A stretch of DNA of 64,000 bases, taken from contig NC_052141.2 of the NCBI RefSeq assembly GCF_016086655.4, positions 10,726,001 to 10,790,000 of the forward strand, given 5' to 3'. The DNA is from Lepeophtheirus salmonis (lineage: Eukaryota > Arthropoda > Copepoda > Siphonostomatoida > Caligidae). Below are positions 1 to 12,744 of this stretch, in pieces; the stretch's first letter is position 1, and the number at the start of each line of letters is the position of its first letter. The notes under the pieces are model-generated. The model saw nothing but the letters and a program-made list of their open reading frames with translations. It did no database searches and was not told the origin of the DNA. A program made the translations under genes and the position numbers.

Positions 1-694
1 ATAAGCGGACTATTTGTGGCAAATAATTAAATATGTAATAAGATTCGTATGACGTATTTTTTTTGAGAATTATATATTAGAGAATTTATTCTGGTATAAA
101 ATTTCATATAATTACTGAATATAACCACCATCAGCTGCTATGCCACCCTCAAAGCGCCCGCGGAAGGCCTTGTACACATTGATGATGTAATGGTCTTCCA
201 TGGCTGCCCATTGCTCATTGACGCTGGCCTTCAATGAGTCCAAATTCGGGTGGCGGGTAGCACAGGCCTTCTTCTCAATTTGCCACCGCACACTGTAGTC
301 AAGGGGATTCAAATCAGGTGATTGAGGTGGCCAAATGTTTTTGTGAAGGCCTCCTTCCCCTCATCCACATTGATTTTCCTTGTTCTTCCATTCCGAACAC
401 CTTCCTTCAGATATTTTCCCTCCTTGACAAGCTTCTGGACATTTAACAGTAGTTCTGGATAGTCCAGTGTCCTTGATTATCTCAATGACAGACCTACCGG
501 CGCGTAGGAGAGTGGCAACCATATGACATTTGGCCTAGTCATTCATCGTAAACAACTTTTTTGATGCGAGTAAGAAAAACAAAAACAAAGCCAAAATATT
601 TACCAAGTTACTTGTGCTAGAATTTTTTATTTCCGGTCACGGAAGATCGAGATATAAGCATTTAAAAATTAGTCCGCGTATTTTGCAACTGCCG
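1..694 (-). mobile_element. Internally deleted maT-like Tc1/mariner element, cut by the window edge
   Basis: On the minus strand a helix-turn-helix remnant (ATG near 546; residues VATLLRAGRSVIEIIKDTGL, then SRTTVK) is followed within about 60 codons by the C-terminal block PPQSPDLNPLDY and residues IEKKAC, RHPNLDSLKASV and GGYIQ, ending near 112. The roughly 150-200 residues carrying the first two catalytic Asp are missing and the frame is broken, so it cannot encode an active transposase. Terminal-repeat traces are seen: ATAAGCGGACTA at position 1 is close to the reverse complement of TTAGTCCGCGTAT near 669-681, so the left end probably lies just outside the window. The PDLNPLDY signature is typical of the DD37D (maT) group. 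Confidence 0.75.
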
Positions 695-2810
695 GTTGTT
701 ATTATATAACATCCATTGGAATAATAATACAAGTATTATAACAAACTGTTGATGTCTATCAGTGTTACAAAGTTGGATTTTGCATATACATAAATGTTGG
801 ATTGAATTATAGTTTTGAAATACAAAAATATGATATAATTAGGGCTGGGAATTTTATAGAAAAAGAAACACAGTTGGTGCAGAGCTTTTTTTTAATCATT
901 CCTTTATAGTGTTAGCATTTTCTGTGACAAAATAATTCTCCAATATATTTTTTTTAAATTGCTTTAAAAATTTATAATGAAACAAATTTATATGGATTCA
1001 AATATAATTATAAAATGTGTCCTATCAGCATAAAAACAATCTTGAATGATTTTTCCCAAAATTGAATTTGGTTTAGCTTCCAATTATTTGAGAAATTATA
1101 GTTGATTTCTATCAACAAATTATTCATATATTCCTTTGAATAGATCACAAATTTCACTTAAATTAGTAATAAATGATCGTCACAATAAAAGATTAAGAAA
1201 TTAACAGATTTGATGGTTGAAAAGGGCCATATCAGAACCAATATAAGGCTCATAAATCAAATAATGGTTTTAAAACATAGCCATTTGGGTATTATACAAT
1301 CATACCACAAATTTGATCACTAAAGGTTGACTTAAATATGCAAAAGAAATATTGGGAAGTATGTATATATTTTCTAAATATTTGTTCAAGATTGTTTTTA
1401 TTTTGACACAAAAAATATTTTATTTGCCTTAAATTTACTAGTAGACAGTCTTTCTTCCCTTTGTAAAATATAACTTGCTAAGACATTAAAATTAAATAGA
1501 CTAATAGAAGTATATTTCAAAGTTAGTTCAACTCTAGCACCGTTGACCTTACATTTTAATTTAACTTCATATTATCATATACTGCATATATTCTAAGACA
1601 CATTGCAGAATGAAGACTTTGCCAAAAAAAAAAATATATATATATTAGTTGATAATTATTGTCAGATATGATTTTGTGATAAAATATATGCCGATTAGGA
1701 CTTGAACAGGCAAATATACGCTTCAACACATTCAAGTATAGGGAAAATATTTCAGTACATTAGAAGAATTATGTTGACCAACAAAAAAAATATCAAACAT
1801 ATTTTTGTTCCTATGAGTATGGATGGCTTTGTGTTGATTTTGCCAGGGAACCTTATTGCCAAAATTTTCATGAAAAGGCTTGTCAGAATTTTGATAGAAG
1901 AGGATCCATGGATGACCCATTTAAGAAACACACCATATTTTTAACAACTTTTATTAGGTAAGGAAAATTTTGTCTTGTCGTTTGAATTGAAGGACGTGGA
2001 CAGTAAATGAATGGAGTATTCCTTGCTATAATGAAACCCAGATTAAACCATATATTACATAATTGAATAAATAATAGACATAATAGAGTCATGATTTCTT
2101 ATATTATAAAATTAGCATATCTAAATTAATTTCACGTTCTTTGCTTTTGGGTTCTTCTACATTTTTTTATAAAAGTGTTTATTTAAGATAACTAAACTCA
2201 CATACCCCATCAAAGCAAAGATATAAAGAGCGATATATCCATGTTTATAATAAATAAAACCTTATTAAAAAATGATTAAGAGTCCAGTTTAACAAAATAT
2301 ATATATATATATATAAATATCTTAATTGATATATATTTTATAATACAATTACAACCATTAAGAGATTTTGTTATCATGTAATTAATTACCTCCACTTACA
2401 GTGGTTTCCTCATCCTCAGGGACAAATCATACAGATTATACCTACCATAAAAAATATTTTCTTATATATATAATAGGGACCATTAATATAAATGTCAGGT
2501 AAAATCTTATTTGTGTGCTTTCTGTGGAAAGAAAAAAAAGGTTGAGAGAGTTTTTCATTTTTTTGTCTTCTTGTATTATAAATAATAAATACGTTTTTTT
2601 TAGTGCACATATGATTGGCTGCAAAGAAATGGCAAACAATTTGCTGGTTGTGAAAAAGTTTTAAAACTAAAATAATCGAATTCAAAAAGGACGTAAAGGG
2701 TATAACGAAAATATCTCACAATTTTGATCTATCCAATTTAAATTAACAGTCATTTTTTGAGATTTATTCAAAAAATAGAAACTGAGCAGCAGATAAGAAC
2801 ATTGCAAATA
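695..2810. other. AT-rich spacer with R2 repeat and (TA)n
   Basis: No coding signal is seen. The stretch holds one R2 repeat copy (listed separately), short (TA)n runs near 1635 and 2297-2314, and poly-A/T tracts. Open frames here are short, AT-driven and lack recognisable motifs. Confidence 0.5.
1040..1330 (-). repeat. R2 dispersed repeat copy
   Basis: The reverse complement contains AATAATTTGTTGATAGAAAT followed by a TTTGGGAAAAATCATTC segment, which matches the copies at 14200 and 57165. The flank TGATCGTCACAATAAAA matches the copy near 36340. Non-coding; family unknown. Confidence 0.55.
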
Positions 2811-2814
2811 AATT

Positions 2815-3030
2815 TCACACAATACATCCTCCCTTGGTCTCTATAATGTCCTTTTTCGAGGGTTGAACCGTGCAATGACCCTGGAAACAAGAGCTCAGGA
2901 GTATTACTGTTTGAACTCGTAGAGAGACTCCATCCGTCTCTTTGATACGCCTTGACATGGTGGACCTTGATAAATTGACATCGATGGTAATCTTTGACAT
3001 TCATAGATCCGGATGCTCTTTAAAGGCATT
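2815..3030 (-). pseudogene. maT-like transposase relic (DNA-binding part fused to a C-terminal scrap)
   Basis: Minus-strand reading gives FKEHPDL, then ITIDVNLSRSTMSRRIKE, a good second helix-turn-helix of a Tc1/mariner transposase, then a SLRV segment. Shortly after comes DIIETKGG, which resembles the usual C-terminal Gly-Gly ending of this family. The catalytic domain is absent, so this is an internally deleted fossil. It is less certain than the other relics because no PDLNPLD block survives. Confidence 0.5.
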
Positions 3031-3054
3031 AAATATAGTTTCAGTAGGCAAAAT

Positions 3055-3205
3055 TTACTTTGATGTGTGTACGTTTGCACCCTGGCGATTCCTAGAGAAA
3101 GAAATATACTTTATGTATATGGAGTTCACCAAAAGATTCCTAGGTCAGATGGAGTTATTGTAATACTTTAATGTTTACTTATACTTAATTAGTGCAACTT
3201 CATCT
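3055..3205 (+). repeat. SINE-like repeat, copy 1
   Basis: Shares AGGTCAGATGGAGTTATTGT, then AATACTTTAATGTTTA and AGTGCAACTTCATC, with the copy at 52583-52800. The B-box region is degenerate (TGTACGTTTGCACCCTGG). It is the 3' part of a short element with a tRNA-like head seen best at 52.6 kb. Confidence 0.55.
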
Positions 3206-3439
3206 AAAAAATTAAAAAAAGAAAAAAAAATCCTTGAGTACAGCTTCAATATTCTTGAACCATGAATTCTCTATAAATCTTCATCTATATTCATGTCTTA
3301 ATTGGCATGGTGAATCATTAAACATGTTTTCCCTGTAACATCTTTTGTGATTTTAACACTGTACAAAAAGTGTAAAAACGTATATATGACCCATCAACAC
3401 AAAAACATGCAAAAATAATGATTTGTCTCAAAATAAAGA

Positions 3440-3565
3440 TTGGATAATAGTTGTATTGTTTAACAAATTATTGCCAATTCATGTCAAATATTTATTCTTT
3501 TTAACTTACTATATAAGTCGTAAATTGTGCTTAAAGTAGCCAAAATTGATCGTTTCAATGAAATC
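3440..3565 (-). repeat. R2 dispersed repeat fragment
   Basis: AACAAATTATTGCCAATTC and TTAAAGTAGCCAAAATTGAT are the reverse complements of motifs in the R2 copy at 14200 (AATTTTGGCTACTTGAAG; GAATTTGACAGTAATTTGTT, diverged). Confidence 0.45.
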
Positions 3566-4287
3566 GGGGTCAATATAAGTACCTTAAATTTAATAAAATT
3601 TTCTTAGGTATATATTAACTAATGCCAAAATTTGAATAATAATTATATAGTTGAAATTAAATTTGTCTCTGGAATATTGGTGTTTATATGTATATACAGT
3701 AAAAATTATTTTATAACTTTCACCTTTTATTAATTTGAGTTTAATACTGTTTTTATGTTAACACACAACATAAGTTCCTATTTTATGTATCAAACGCATA
3801 TCTAAATTGATTCTGGGAAGAAGGAAGAGAGATGTAAGATTCAAAGAACTTTATGAGCCTTTTTCTTTTGTCTAAAGTCCTTTTGCCTACAATAAACCAA
3901 TATCAAAAAACGACAAAAAAATGTTTCTTTTTATATATCGGATTGTAATAATAAAATCCTCATAATATACTTTCCCAATATTTATTATGATTTTCCTATA
4001 TGATATTGATGTATGAAGAACAGAAAGATGTTAATTTCGTGATCCTCTTTGAAATTGCTTGCCCATCTGGAAGGATACTTTCTTGTCAATCAATTTGTGT
4101 GTCCTTGAATAATACAAATACTCGTATCTGGATTCCTACTCACTTAATGGCATAAATCTCTTTATATTTTACAAATGTTATAATCTGCTTTAATAAAAAT
4201 GCATAATAGTCGACATCATTTACAAAAACGTGATAAAGGTTAGGATCTTGAGTTTTAAGGCATTGTCACAAAACATATTTACGTTCC
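3566..4287. other. AT-rich spacer
   Basis: No coding, RNA or repeat feature that I can support. Confidence 0.5.
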
Positions 4288-5205
4288 TTAAAATTCAAAA
4301 TGTCCACTTTTGGCTTCAACTCCACCCTCTACACGAGATCAAAAGGCCTTGCACAGTCTGATAACATACGCATCAGACATGACCATTCCACTCTCGCCCA
4401 ATGGAGGTATTCAGATCAATAGTATTTTTGTTGGGGACAGTACTATCCTTGTCCGAAAATGGGTTGTCCCAAATCTGATAGTGAAGTGGACTCAGATCTG
4501 TTAAGACAGAAGGCCACAAAGTATAAGTAGATAAATTGGCTAAATTCTTACTACACCTTGCTTCCTTTAACTTATGACCTCTTGTAGAGTTCATCCGTCC
4601 TGCCTAATTGCCTTGTGTATATTTACCCTCAATCCAGGGCTTTACAGTGGTCTTCATTTCCTCCAATTATCTTTCCTTTGGAGGGCATGGCGTCCAGTAT
4701 CATAAGAGAGGTAGGATTTTTGGTTACATTGATAGTGGGGACGTTCTCAATGTAGAAGGGGAAGCACCTGTAAATTAATGTGGAGGTTACAGGCATGATC
4801 CACGGTCGAAATCTTTTTATTTGAGTTGTTGTCTTTTATCTAATTTTGGAGTTTTATCACCTTGGTCAATCTGGTGGCCTTTGCCGTTGCTGTTATGTTT
4901 TGGGTGGGTCTTGACCCTATGTCTTTCATGGCATTCGTAATGGTCATTTCCCTAAAGATGTCTTTCTTTTGCAAGCTTGTACATCGAAGTTTGAGACTGT
5001 TTCCCAAGGCCTTTATGAACTCCTCCCATCGGTTTGTGTTATTGTTCCCCCTCCCTTGCTTCCGTTCATGGCTGCCATCAATCTTAAAAACTTTATTAAT
5101 CCTCTAAATAGTAGAACATTTCACTTTCAAAATATTGACTACGTCACAGACAAGAACTCCTTCGTGAAGAAAATCAAGCACTCTACGTTTCTTCGACGAC
5201 ATCAT
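4288..5205 (-). pseudogene. Nearly full-length maT (DD37D) transposase relic
   Basis: Reading the minus strand from an ATG at 5205 gives MMSSKKRRVLDFLHEGVLVC (the start of the N-terminal helix-turn-helix). The frame runs open for about 110 codons, with residues RPTQNITATAKATRLTK, then KKISTVDHACN, which carries the first catalytic Asp in the usual TVD context. Next come VTKNPTSLMILDAMPSKGKI and, after several stops and shifts, SDAYVIRLCKAF and VEAKSGHFEF* at the C-terminus. The span (about 306 codons) is near the roughly 340-350 of an intact family member, so this is the longest transposase fossil here. The second and third Asp blocks are badly decayed. Inactive. Confidence 0.7.
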
Positions 5206-6880
5206 AATTTTAACTTTGTTTACAAAAAATTGTCTCTAATTTTGTGATAGAAAGATAAAGTATGACGCTTGGGCAAACTTGTACACAATACCCCAATTTA
5301 TTATCATTGGCATTGAAAGGTTGACATGACCCTTCTTCAACTATAATGACGATACATTCTAAGATTAATTCGCTCATCCTCTTCCTTATTCCGTTTTTAA
5401 ATTCTTATTAAATATACGTGTTCCCTTTTTCTGTTTGTAAAATAATTTGTATTTTTAATTTTTTGATGAAATTTTGAATATACAACCCGTATCTTTAAAA
5501 AATTTGACATATGGGGAATCGAATTTTTTTATGAAAAAAATCAACTTATTACAGAAAAAGCAAACTTTCCCTCCAGAGACAAGGAATCTGGTCTGATCAG
5601 AATAAAAAATAGTCGTTGGTATGTAACTTAATATTCTGAAAAACTTTAATTTTATGTCGTAAGTCTACAGCTCTCTCGGTTTTTTAAGTAAGTGCTTTTT
5701 TTTAAAGTTACATCCCACACACATCAATAATATTAACACTATGTAGTATAATGAATATGATTTTAGAATAGGTTTAGCAACGAGTATCTGTTGCTAAGGC
5801 ATAGCACAAAAATTAATAACGAGGCTTTTATTTCTATCTCAGAAACAAGACATATTCAAAGTCACAGAACCTCTTCATTTTGACACATATGATAGTTGAT
5901 GTTTGAAGATTATAATTTGCAAAATTCGTATAAATAAATAGACTTAAAAACTCGGTATGAAGTAGAAAATATTATTTTCTCTCATAATCAACTGTCAAAC
6001 AACAATTAAACTCACAAAAAATCTTGAGTCCGACAGCAAATTGTCACAATTTGACCTCATCTTTGATATATATTTTTTTTCTCAAAGAATATCAAAATTT
6101 ATTTTATATAATATAATCCTCTTTAGAGCATTGAAGCTGTTCGTTTTTTTTTTTTTCTCCGGATAACAATAGAAAAAGTTATTTTAAAATGTTAAATAAC
6201 TTTTTCTTTAAATTTTGATTATGACAAATTGCTGTCAAATCAAATCAAATAAAAATTTATTTTTATAATTTGATATTAAATGTGGTTGATCGATGCTTTT
6301 GTACAATAACATGTTATGCTTCAACAAAAATAAATCTTCTTTAAAAATATAAACATAAAAATTGTGTCAATTCCTTTTAAAAAAGTTGTGAATTAAAAAA
6401 TAAAACTCACTTTATTTCATGTTAAGAACGAAAATTCATTTTTGTTCAATACATTTGATGTATGTAAATAATAATATATAATGAATTTAACAAGTCAAGC
6501 CTCTTGTTAAACTTCATCAAAGAGGAAATGGACAAAATGAAGAATTTAGCTAATTTTGGATTGCATCATTATACTGTCTTAGCCTAAGATAAAACTTAGG
6601 AGGAAATATCAATCGACAGATTAATCGGACCAAAGATTTGTAACTGGAGTTATCCTGAAGAGATTTGCATTACTACAATAAATCGTTACACACTCGTAAA
6701 ATGTCACTTCTGAAATTCCAGATATGACGTTTCCTTTAACAACTTTTCTCGTGGTGCAATAAGCATGTTTTATTGTTTTGTATTCGACTTCTTTTAATAT
6801 AGAATGTCTTTAATAAATGTGGGCGTTAAAATTGATGAAATCCTCGTGAGCATTCATTAAAAAAAGTATGTATATGTAGT
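5206..6880. other. AT-rich spacer
   Basis: No gene seen. Poly-T/poly-A tracts and inverted AT-rich segments (for example around 6150-6250) only. Terminal repeats of the 4288-5205 relic could not be identified. Confidence 0.45.
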
Positions 6881-6883
6881 CTG

Positions 6884-7030
6884 TAGTGATGCAATGAACA
6901 TCTCCTGCTGGTATGTAAAAATAATAGAGAACGAAAATGAATGTGGTAATCCTAACAGTTTGTTCAATTTTTAGAAGGACAGCAGCTTAATTGTCATTAC
7001 TTTTCGGCTGGAAAATTTTTCATCCCTCAA
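6884..7030 (+). repeat. R1 dispersed repeat, 5' part
   Basis: Contains TGGTATGTAAAAATAATAGA, then GAATGTGGTAATCCTAACAG and AGCAGCTTAATTGTCATTAC. These segments match the R1 copies at 17390 and 53330. Truncated after about 150 bp. Confidence 0.6.
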
Positions 7031-7149
7031 ATTATTTTTAGGTAAACTTACTAATAACCCAATAAACATTTCTAAGGAAGCTGGCTACTTAGAAACAAAA
7101 TTTTTACGGCTGTTTTCCAAGAAACTGTCAAGTTTATCTCTATAATGGA

Positions 7150-7420
7150 GATCCTTGAAAGATATGGAAGGGTTTATGCTATTTCTATCTCATACCAGGG
7201 TCCCTACAAATGAAAATATATTCGAAAAATTTAAATCACTTATTACTAGATACGAAATTTTAGGGGCTACAACAGAAATTTCAAGTCTCCAGGACCATCA
7301 GGATTATCTTTCGCGTTTGTCTAAATTTTTGACGAGAAAATGGCACCAATCATTAAACAATCTTTTTTCTTATGGGCTATGAACCAGATTTTATAATCTC
7401 CAAATGTCCAATATGTCCAT
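7150..7420 (+). pseudogene. Non-LTR retrotransposon (LINE) reverse-transcriptase scrap
   Basis: One frame reads NRNFKSPGPSGLSFAFV, a stop, then IFDEKMAPIIKQSF. The SPGPsG segment followed by an F..F...APii.qsF pattern is the early reverse-transcriptase region of non-LTR elements (usually SPGPDG). One in-frame stop and no further RT blocks follow, so only about 40 residues can be defended. A 75-codon frame over the same bases is a shadow. Clade not assignable. Confidence 0.5.
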
Positions 7421-8950
7421 AATGTCCAAAATTCTAATAATTAGCGTCCCTGACGACTGATAAAACAAAGTGGCAAAACGGAAATGATAGATTTTAAAGA
7501 TTTCTATAGTAAGGGTAAAACTTTACCCTCTGAAGATGTTCCTTCTGAAATACCATAAATGGTGTTTCCTTTAAGATTGTCCCTCTGAACGTAGTGCAAT
7601 TGCGTCTCCCCTTCAGAGAATAATAAAATATATCTTGCTAATAATTTAAAATTACATTGATTAAAGAGAGGATATTTCAAAGAAATTCCGTGATTAGTTT
7701 TAGTGTAATACTTTTGACCTCACCCCTGAATTAAGCTATATAATATTTTATAGTCCAATTCACATCTCCTTAAATTTTGGTTCTGGGACACTTATTACCA
7801 AAAATCACAATTTTCCAAACCGAATTATCACTTTATACAGTAAACACTTTGCCGAACAAAAATAATAAATATGTTTGATAATTATAGTTAGAGACGATCC
7901 CGCGTTAGAAAGTGTCTATCAGGACGTGATCGAATACATAAGAGCCCAATACATTCCCCGTTGAATCTCAATCATTGATTGATTTATTAACCCTAATTTA
8001 TTTCTTAGACGGTTTACATGATTTTCATTAATAGAGTTTCCAGCCAACTGTTGAAGCATTCTCATAAAGAAAAGGAATTAATTATTTAATAAATAACACT
8101 TACTTTTTGCATACGTAGCATTTAATTAAACATTTAATGTATGGAACATGAAGGGGAATCATAATGACATATTATTGAAGTATGAATCATCATCAAATAA
8201 ATTCATTAATCAGCAAAGTCTCTGTGCAGGATAAATATCATATCATTAGATCCTGTTTATTGTTTTCTAACCTTTATTACAGAGCAGCTGTAGTTTCTCA
8301 CTTATTTATTGGTTAACTCTCCTTTTGTCTCTGATCTGCACCAAGAATACTATATTGAGTTTAAAAAAAAAACGGTGGTGAGAAATAGGTTAAAAGGTTT
8401 TTAAGGGAGGGGAGGACAGAAAGCTCAAACCACACCTTCAACGTATTCTTGTATTCTGTATAATTAAGTACTTACATTATTATAGGTATATGTATAAAAT
8501 GAGTACAAAAATAAGTTTGTTTTTCAGGGTGTAAATGGAACTTCCCTTATCAATAGAGACATTCATACAAGGGGCTTCTTTGGTACACAGAAAACTTTTG
8601 TCCCATTTAATTTTTTTAATGAAAGAGGTCGGTACAATTATTCCTAATTATTATTTTAGGGGAATTTTTTGTTCCAATCCTAGTCAATATACATTTATTT
8701 TTTCTTCATGAACTTTAAAGCTCTGTTCCTTTTTATTTTTAGAGCACGTCGAGTCCAATTACAGAGTTGATCTTATTTAGGGGCAAACTTAACTTAAAGT
8801 TTACTAACTCGGAAATTCATTCGTCAATTGTCTTTAAACTTGGTATAAAATGTGTTTTGTTACTTATTATTCCCAACTCTACAATTTCGACTCCACAAAA
8901 AACAAAAAAAAATAAGAATGAGAAAAATGGAGTAAAATTTGAATCTTTTC
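7421..8950. other. AT-rich spacer
   Basis: No gene or named repeat recognised. An open frame at 8767-9009 is mostly lysine/asparagine-rich translation of AT-rich DNA and runs into the next relic. Confidence 0.45.
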
Positions 8951-8954
8951 TCAT

Positions 8955-9474
8955 GCGACATGTCCATATCCAAGGAGCTTCGGGGCAGCTATACCACTAT
9001 TTATCATGACTTATACACCTGCCTTGGACGTTATAGTCAGCACAGGCAAAGTCTTTCCTCCCATTTTTGTGCAGAAAAAGGAGAGGCTCATAGCAAATTC
9101 TTACATTGAATGTCTGGATAAGAAGTGCTACCTTGGGCCAGAGAAAAGGCCGGTAAAAATGTATTTCCACTCAAGACGGAGCCTCGTATCATCTCGCTGC
9201 TCAGCCCCAGGTCTTCCTGAGAGACAAATTTATGGACAATTGCGACTTAAACATGTGGCTGCCCTTCTCTGTTCCACTAACCCCTTGGGCTACTTCATAA
9301 ACATGCATTTGAATAAGAGGCTGTGTGCTACTTCTGACGTATTGTCCAATCTCTAGAGGCTTCCATCAAGAAAGAGTAGACCAAGTTCGAGTTTGACTAC
9401 ATAGTAAAGACCTACTAGAGATTGGGCCTCGTATTGAGGCGTTTCTTTGAGCTGAGGGCTCACATATTGAATAA
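8955..9474 (+). pseudogene. maT transposase relic, catalytic and C-terminal part (family shared with 39 kb)
   Basis: The + frame reads STGKVFPPIFVQKKERLIAN, then SYIECLDKK. A shift leads to PLGYFINMHLNKRLCAT, corresponding to the PDLNPLDYFIN region, then a frame ending RIEAFL*AEGSHIE* at 9474. The order matches the central and C-terminal thirds of a DD37D transposase, but the second catalytic Asp region is scrambled. The N-terminal DNA-binding domains are not visible upstream. It is clearly the same subfamily as 38825-39373: both have ..ERK(E/V)..NADTYIE-type residues, the AEGSHIE/AEGSYI ending and about 100 bp of similar 3' flank. Confidence 0.7.
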
Positions 9475-10310
9475 AAGTAATGATGATCACTTTTTTTTAA
9501 ATAATTGTTGAAATAAATGTCTCCACAAAACCTCTTGTTTATATTTTACTCATAAAAAATAATAAAATGTGTATCACTAGATAAGGTCGACCCTAAAGAC
9601 TAAAGTCATCCCTAACTCATCACGTCTTATTTAAAAATATATATATCAAAAAGTGTTTCTCTTGTTTTAAAGTAACTACTCGTGAGTGTGCTCATGACTG
9701 AAGATTTCAGGGGGAAAACGGTCCAAATCTCTGTTGCTTAGTTTACAAACGAATATAAGTAATAATGCTCATATTCTTTTGTGTCTTTACGCCACAGCAC
9801 CTCCAGAACTGAAAAATGTATTGTGTTTTCAATTTTGGACTGTTCTGCTACTTGCCCTCTTATCAGTATTCCAAACATTGAATTATTGTATTATAATTGT
9901 TCCTATTAAGCTATGAAACCATTTTTAGCAAATATTGAATAATAATTAAATGGTTTGGAACAATTATAATAAAGTTAATTTAGTGTTAACCAACTATTAC
10001 ATTAATAAAATAGAGTTTATCTGTATATATGTACATATGTCTTTTTGTATGTATGAATTTATCTACTAAGTACAATCATTTTTGATCTAAGAAATAACTA
10101 TGTAGTAGTATTAATAAAATCCTGAATGCGTTTTGCATGTAGCATCGAGCGAGTGCATTATATAATATATAAAAAGTTAGTAAATATGTACAGAGTTGTA
10201 TAAGAACGGAATGTAGAAATAAATTAAGTATGCAAATAATACGTCAACTTGATTATTTTCTCCTTCTACAGAAAGATCTAAGAAATTTTCTTTTTTTATC
10301 ATGTTAAATT
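9475..10310. other. AT-rich spacer with repeat fragments
   Basis: The first 110 bases are the 3' flank of the preceding element. CCTAAAGACTAAAGTCATCC near 9591 resembles the GGACT motif repeat. ACTCGTGAGTGTGCTCATGA near 9675 is an R1 tail on the minus strand. No gene. Confidence 0.45.
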
Positions 10311-10314
10311 CAAA

Positions 10315-10450
10315 ACAATTTGCAAGAACAACACAAACAAAAGATTGCAACCTTGCCTGCTGCTGGAATGTTCCCAAAAGCAGCTATCGCATCCAATAAA
10401 GTCTTAAAGGCAGTCGTCTAACGTGTCAAGGAGTGCATGGAAAAGTAGTG
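10315..10450 (+). pseudogene. Possible transposase DNA-binding-domain relic
   Basis: The + frame KIATLPAAGMFPKAAIASNK followed by VLKAVV*RVKECMEK resembles a Tc1/mariner paired-type helix-turn-helix (I..L..AGM....IA....V....V.RVKE). There is one internal stop and no catalytic domain follows. Weak evidence. Confidence 0.35.
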
Positions 10451-12530
10451 GTCCCAGAAAGTTTAATTCTGAAGAATTGGGGGAAGTTTTTGAATTTTTG
10501 TTCCTTTTTGTAGAGATCGACGAAAGATACTTCTAAATTGATCATTCATCTCATGAGATGACGAATCCGGATTCCGAGTTCCAAGAGGTACGACTGGAGT
10601 AAAATTCATCCAAGCAAAGTTACCGGAACTCATAAGGGAGTGGAGTGGACTCCTTTCTTGGGAATGAGATACCAGGATCGAAACATCGAAAGTGGAGAAT
10701 TTAAATATTTCAAAATGGGATAATTTATAGAATACAAACTGGGACAAAAATCCCAGGAGTTGCATAACTTTTAAATAGATCTTTTTTCAAATTATACATT
10801 GAATACTTTCCCATAGTATAAGCTATGATAACCCTAATCACTATGTATTATGAATAAGTCATAAGGGTCTAAAGAGAAGTGTCGTATTCATCATTTTTTA
10901 GCCTCAAAAATAAAAATATATCGAATTCAGAGGAAGATACAAAATCAATGAAATCATTTTTTTATCATGAAAAAAATTATTAAGTTTTATTAATCTTACT
11001 TTTAATTTTGGGGATTTTTTGTAAGGTTAAAAACGACTCTGATGGATAATATTCCCAAAGTACTATTATCTCAGATATTTCAAAATTCAGATATCTGAGA
11101 GAGAAACATGTAATCAGTTTTGGATTCTGCGCTCAAAGATCAATTCTTTTTGGCTTGAGATCATTTGTAAAAAATGAGTGTTTCCTGGGTTATCCTTTTA
11201 TCATAAAATGGTTTCGGATATTAAATGTAGGTATACAAAATCATACATCATTGATTAAGTAGTTTATTTTATTATTACAACTTATGCACAACCTGGTATA
11301 CTCCAGAATAATAGTTGAAGTCTCCCATTTAACAATAAGCGTGTGTGGCTAAGGTTAAGTAAGGTAGCACTCTAGAGAATAAAGATGCTGTTATTATTAT
11401 TCTCTTATTCTTCAGGAGAGAATGACTAACTTTTTGTGAGTGTATTCATGGAAACCAGAGGTTAACATGGATATCTTGGAGAATTATCTCAAATATTAGT
11501 AAGTTTATCTGTTCCAGGTAGCTAAATATATCTTAGCAATGACTGGGTCTATTGATAGTTTATCCTTATAAGACTAACTTATGAACAGGATTTTTCTTAG
11601 ACACAAATGAAAAACTTTATCTATATTCTGTGAAATGTAGTTATTCATATAATTAGCCAAATAACAAGACTGTATGTATGTATTATTTAAAAAAATATAT
11701 ATAATTTCATTTTACTAAAGGACTTGAAGACAAATTCACGTTTTTGATATACATATACAGGATTTTAGAATATGTTTGAACAATGTACGTACATTTACAG
11801 AAAGATATTCATACTCAACATATTTCCCTTCTAGGGAAGGGGGAGTAGAGATTTTATGACGATCAATCATAGCTACAATGTATATAGAAACATACATCAT
11901 TTTCATGTGGAAGAGGAAATTCAAAATGGCGTTACTTTCATTGTGGTATGGTTGTTACAAGGCTTTTATGTTGTATACATAACAGTCATATTTGTATAAG
12001 AAGAAACGCTCCTGTCTATTAAATAATTTAAAAATTCGTTAATACATAGGGTGTTTTATAAAATAACTGCATTTTTCAAATCTATATAAATCGTCAGTGT
12101 AACCAATTTTTTTTTTGCAGATTTACTTGAAAATGGCTTGAATCGTAGATATAAATGTACATCAAGGAGCTTATTTGATCTATCCGCATCCATCATTAAT
12201 TGCAGGCTAGATAAGGAACTAGAAAGGAGGAGTAGGTGTTGACAAAATAATTCTTTGGTATTTTTGGTTTATCTTTACTGTTTTTTATATAAAAAATCAT
12301 GGTATATTAAGCAGCATCATAGTCTTTAGCAGTCTCCAATCCTTGGCTTTATCCATAAAAAGCTTAACATCTGACATCTAAGGTTGTTTTTTTATATGCA
12401 GGCTCTCACTGTCACTTTGTTATTCTTTAACTCCTCAGTAATGGAGCTTAAGCTTCTGGATTGAAAACCATCGATAATAGTCTGAACTTATAGGATGAAT
12501 TCGCCTATCCATACTTTTCTAATACTTTCC
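10451..12530. other. AT-rich spacer, one uncertain frame and one R1 tail
   Basis: A 100-codon minus frame at 10463-10765 has balanced composition but no motif I recognise and no splice or start support, so it is not called. TTCTTCAGGAGAGAATGACT near 11409 is an R1 3' tail on the minus strand. The rest shows nothing. Confidence 0.4.
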
Positions 12531-12534
12531 TAGC

Positions 12535-12744
12535 CTACTTTTTCTGACCCTTGCTAGATCTGGGATCATTAGTTTCTAGAAAATCCTTACCAATCTTCTG
12601 CATGGTCTGGATTGCGACGCTAGTTACATATAAGACCTTGTTATTCGTTGTTATGACAAAAATCAGCCTTACAGTGCAACTCCATTCTTTCTCTTTAAAT
12701 TCAATCTTCTTTGTATCTGGAGTAGCTGTTGCCATGATTCTCAA
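12535..12744 (-). pseudogene. Transposase N-terminal relic (helix-turn-helix)
   Basis: The minus frame starts MRIMATATPDTKKIEFKEKE and continues VTSVAIQTMQKIGKDFLETN, then DPRSSKGQKK*. The arrangement (two helices, F.ETNDPRS then a basic linker) matches the DNA-binding region of many arthropod Tc1/mariner transposases. Nothing catalytic is recognisable downstream (12060-12530). The + frame over the same bases is its shadow. Confidence 0.45.

Noticed and set aside
2296..2316. (TA)n and other simple tracts as CRISPR-like or regulatory repeats
   Set aside because: Ordinary microsatellites in an AT-rich eukaryotic genome; no regular spacers.
10463..10765. 100-codon minus-strand frame of balanced composition
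   Set aside because: No recognisable motif, no splice or start evidence and no repeat of it in the window; left uncalled.
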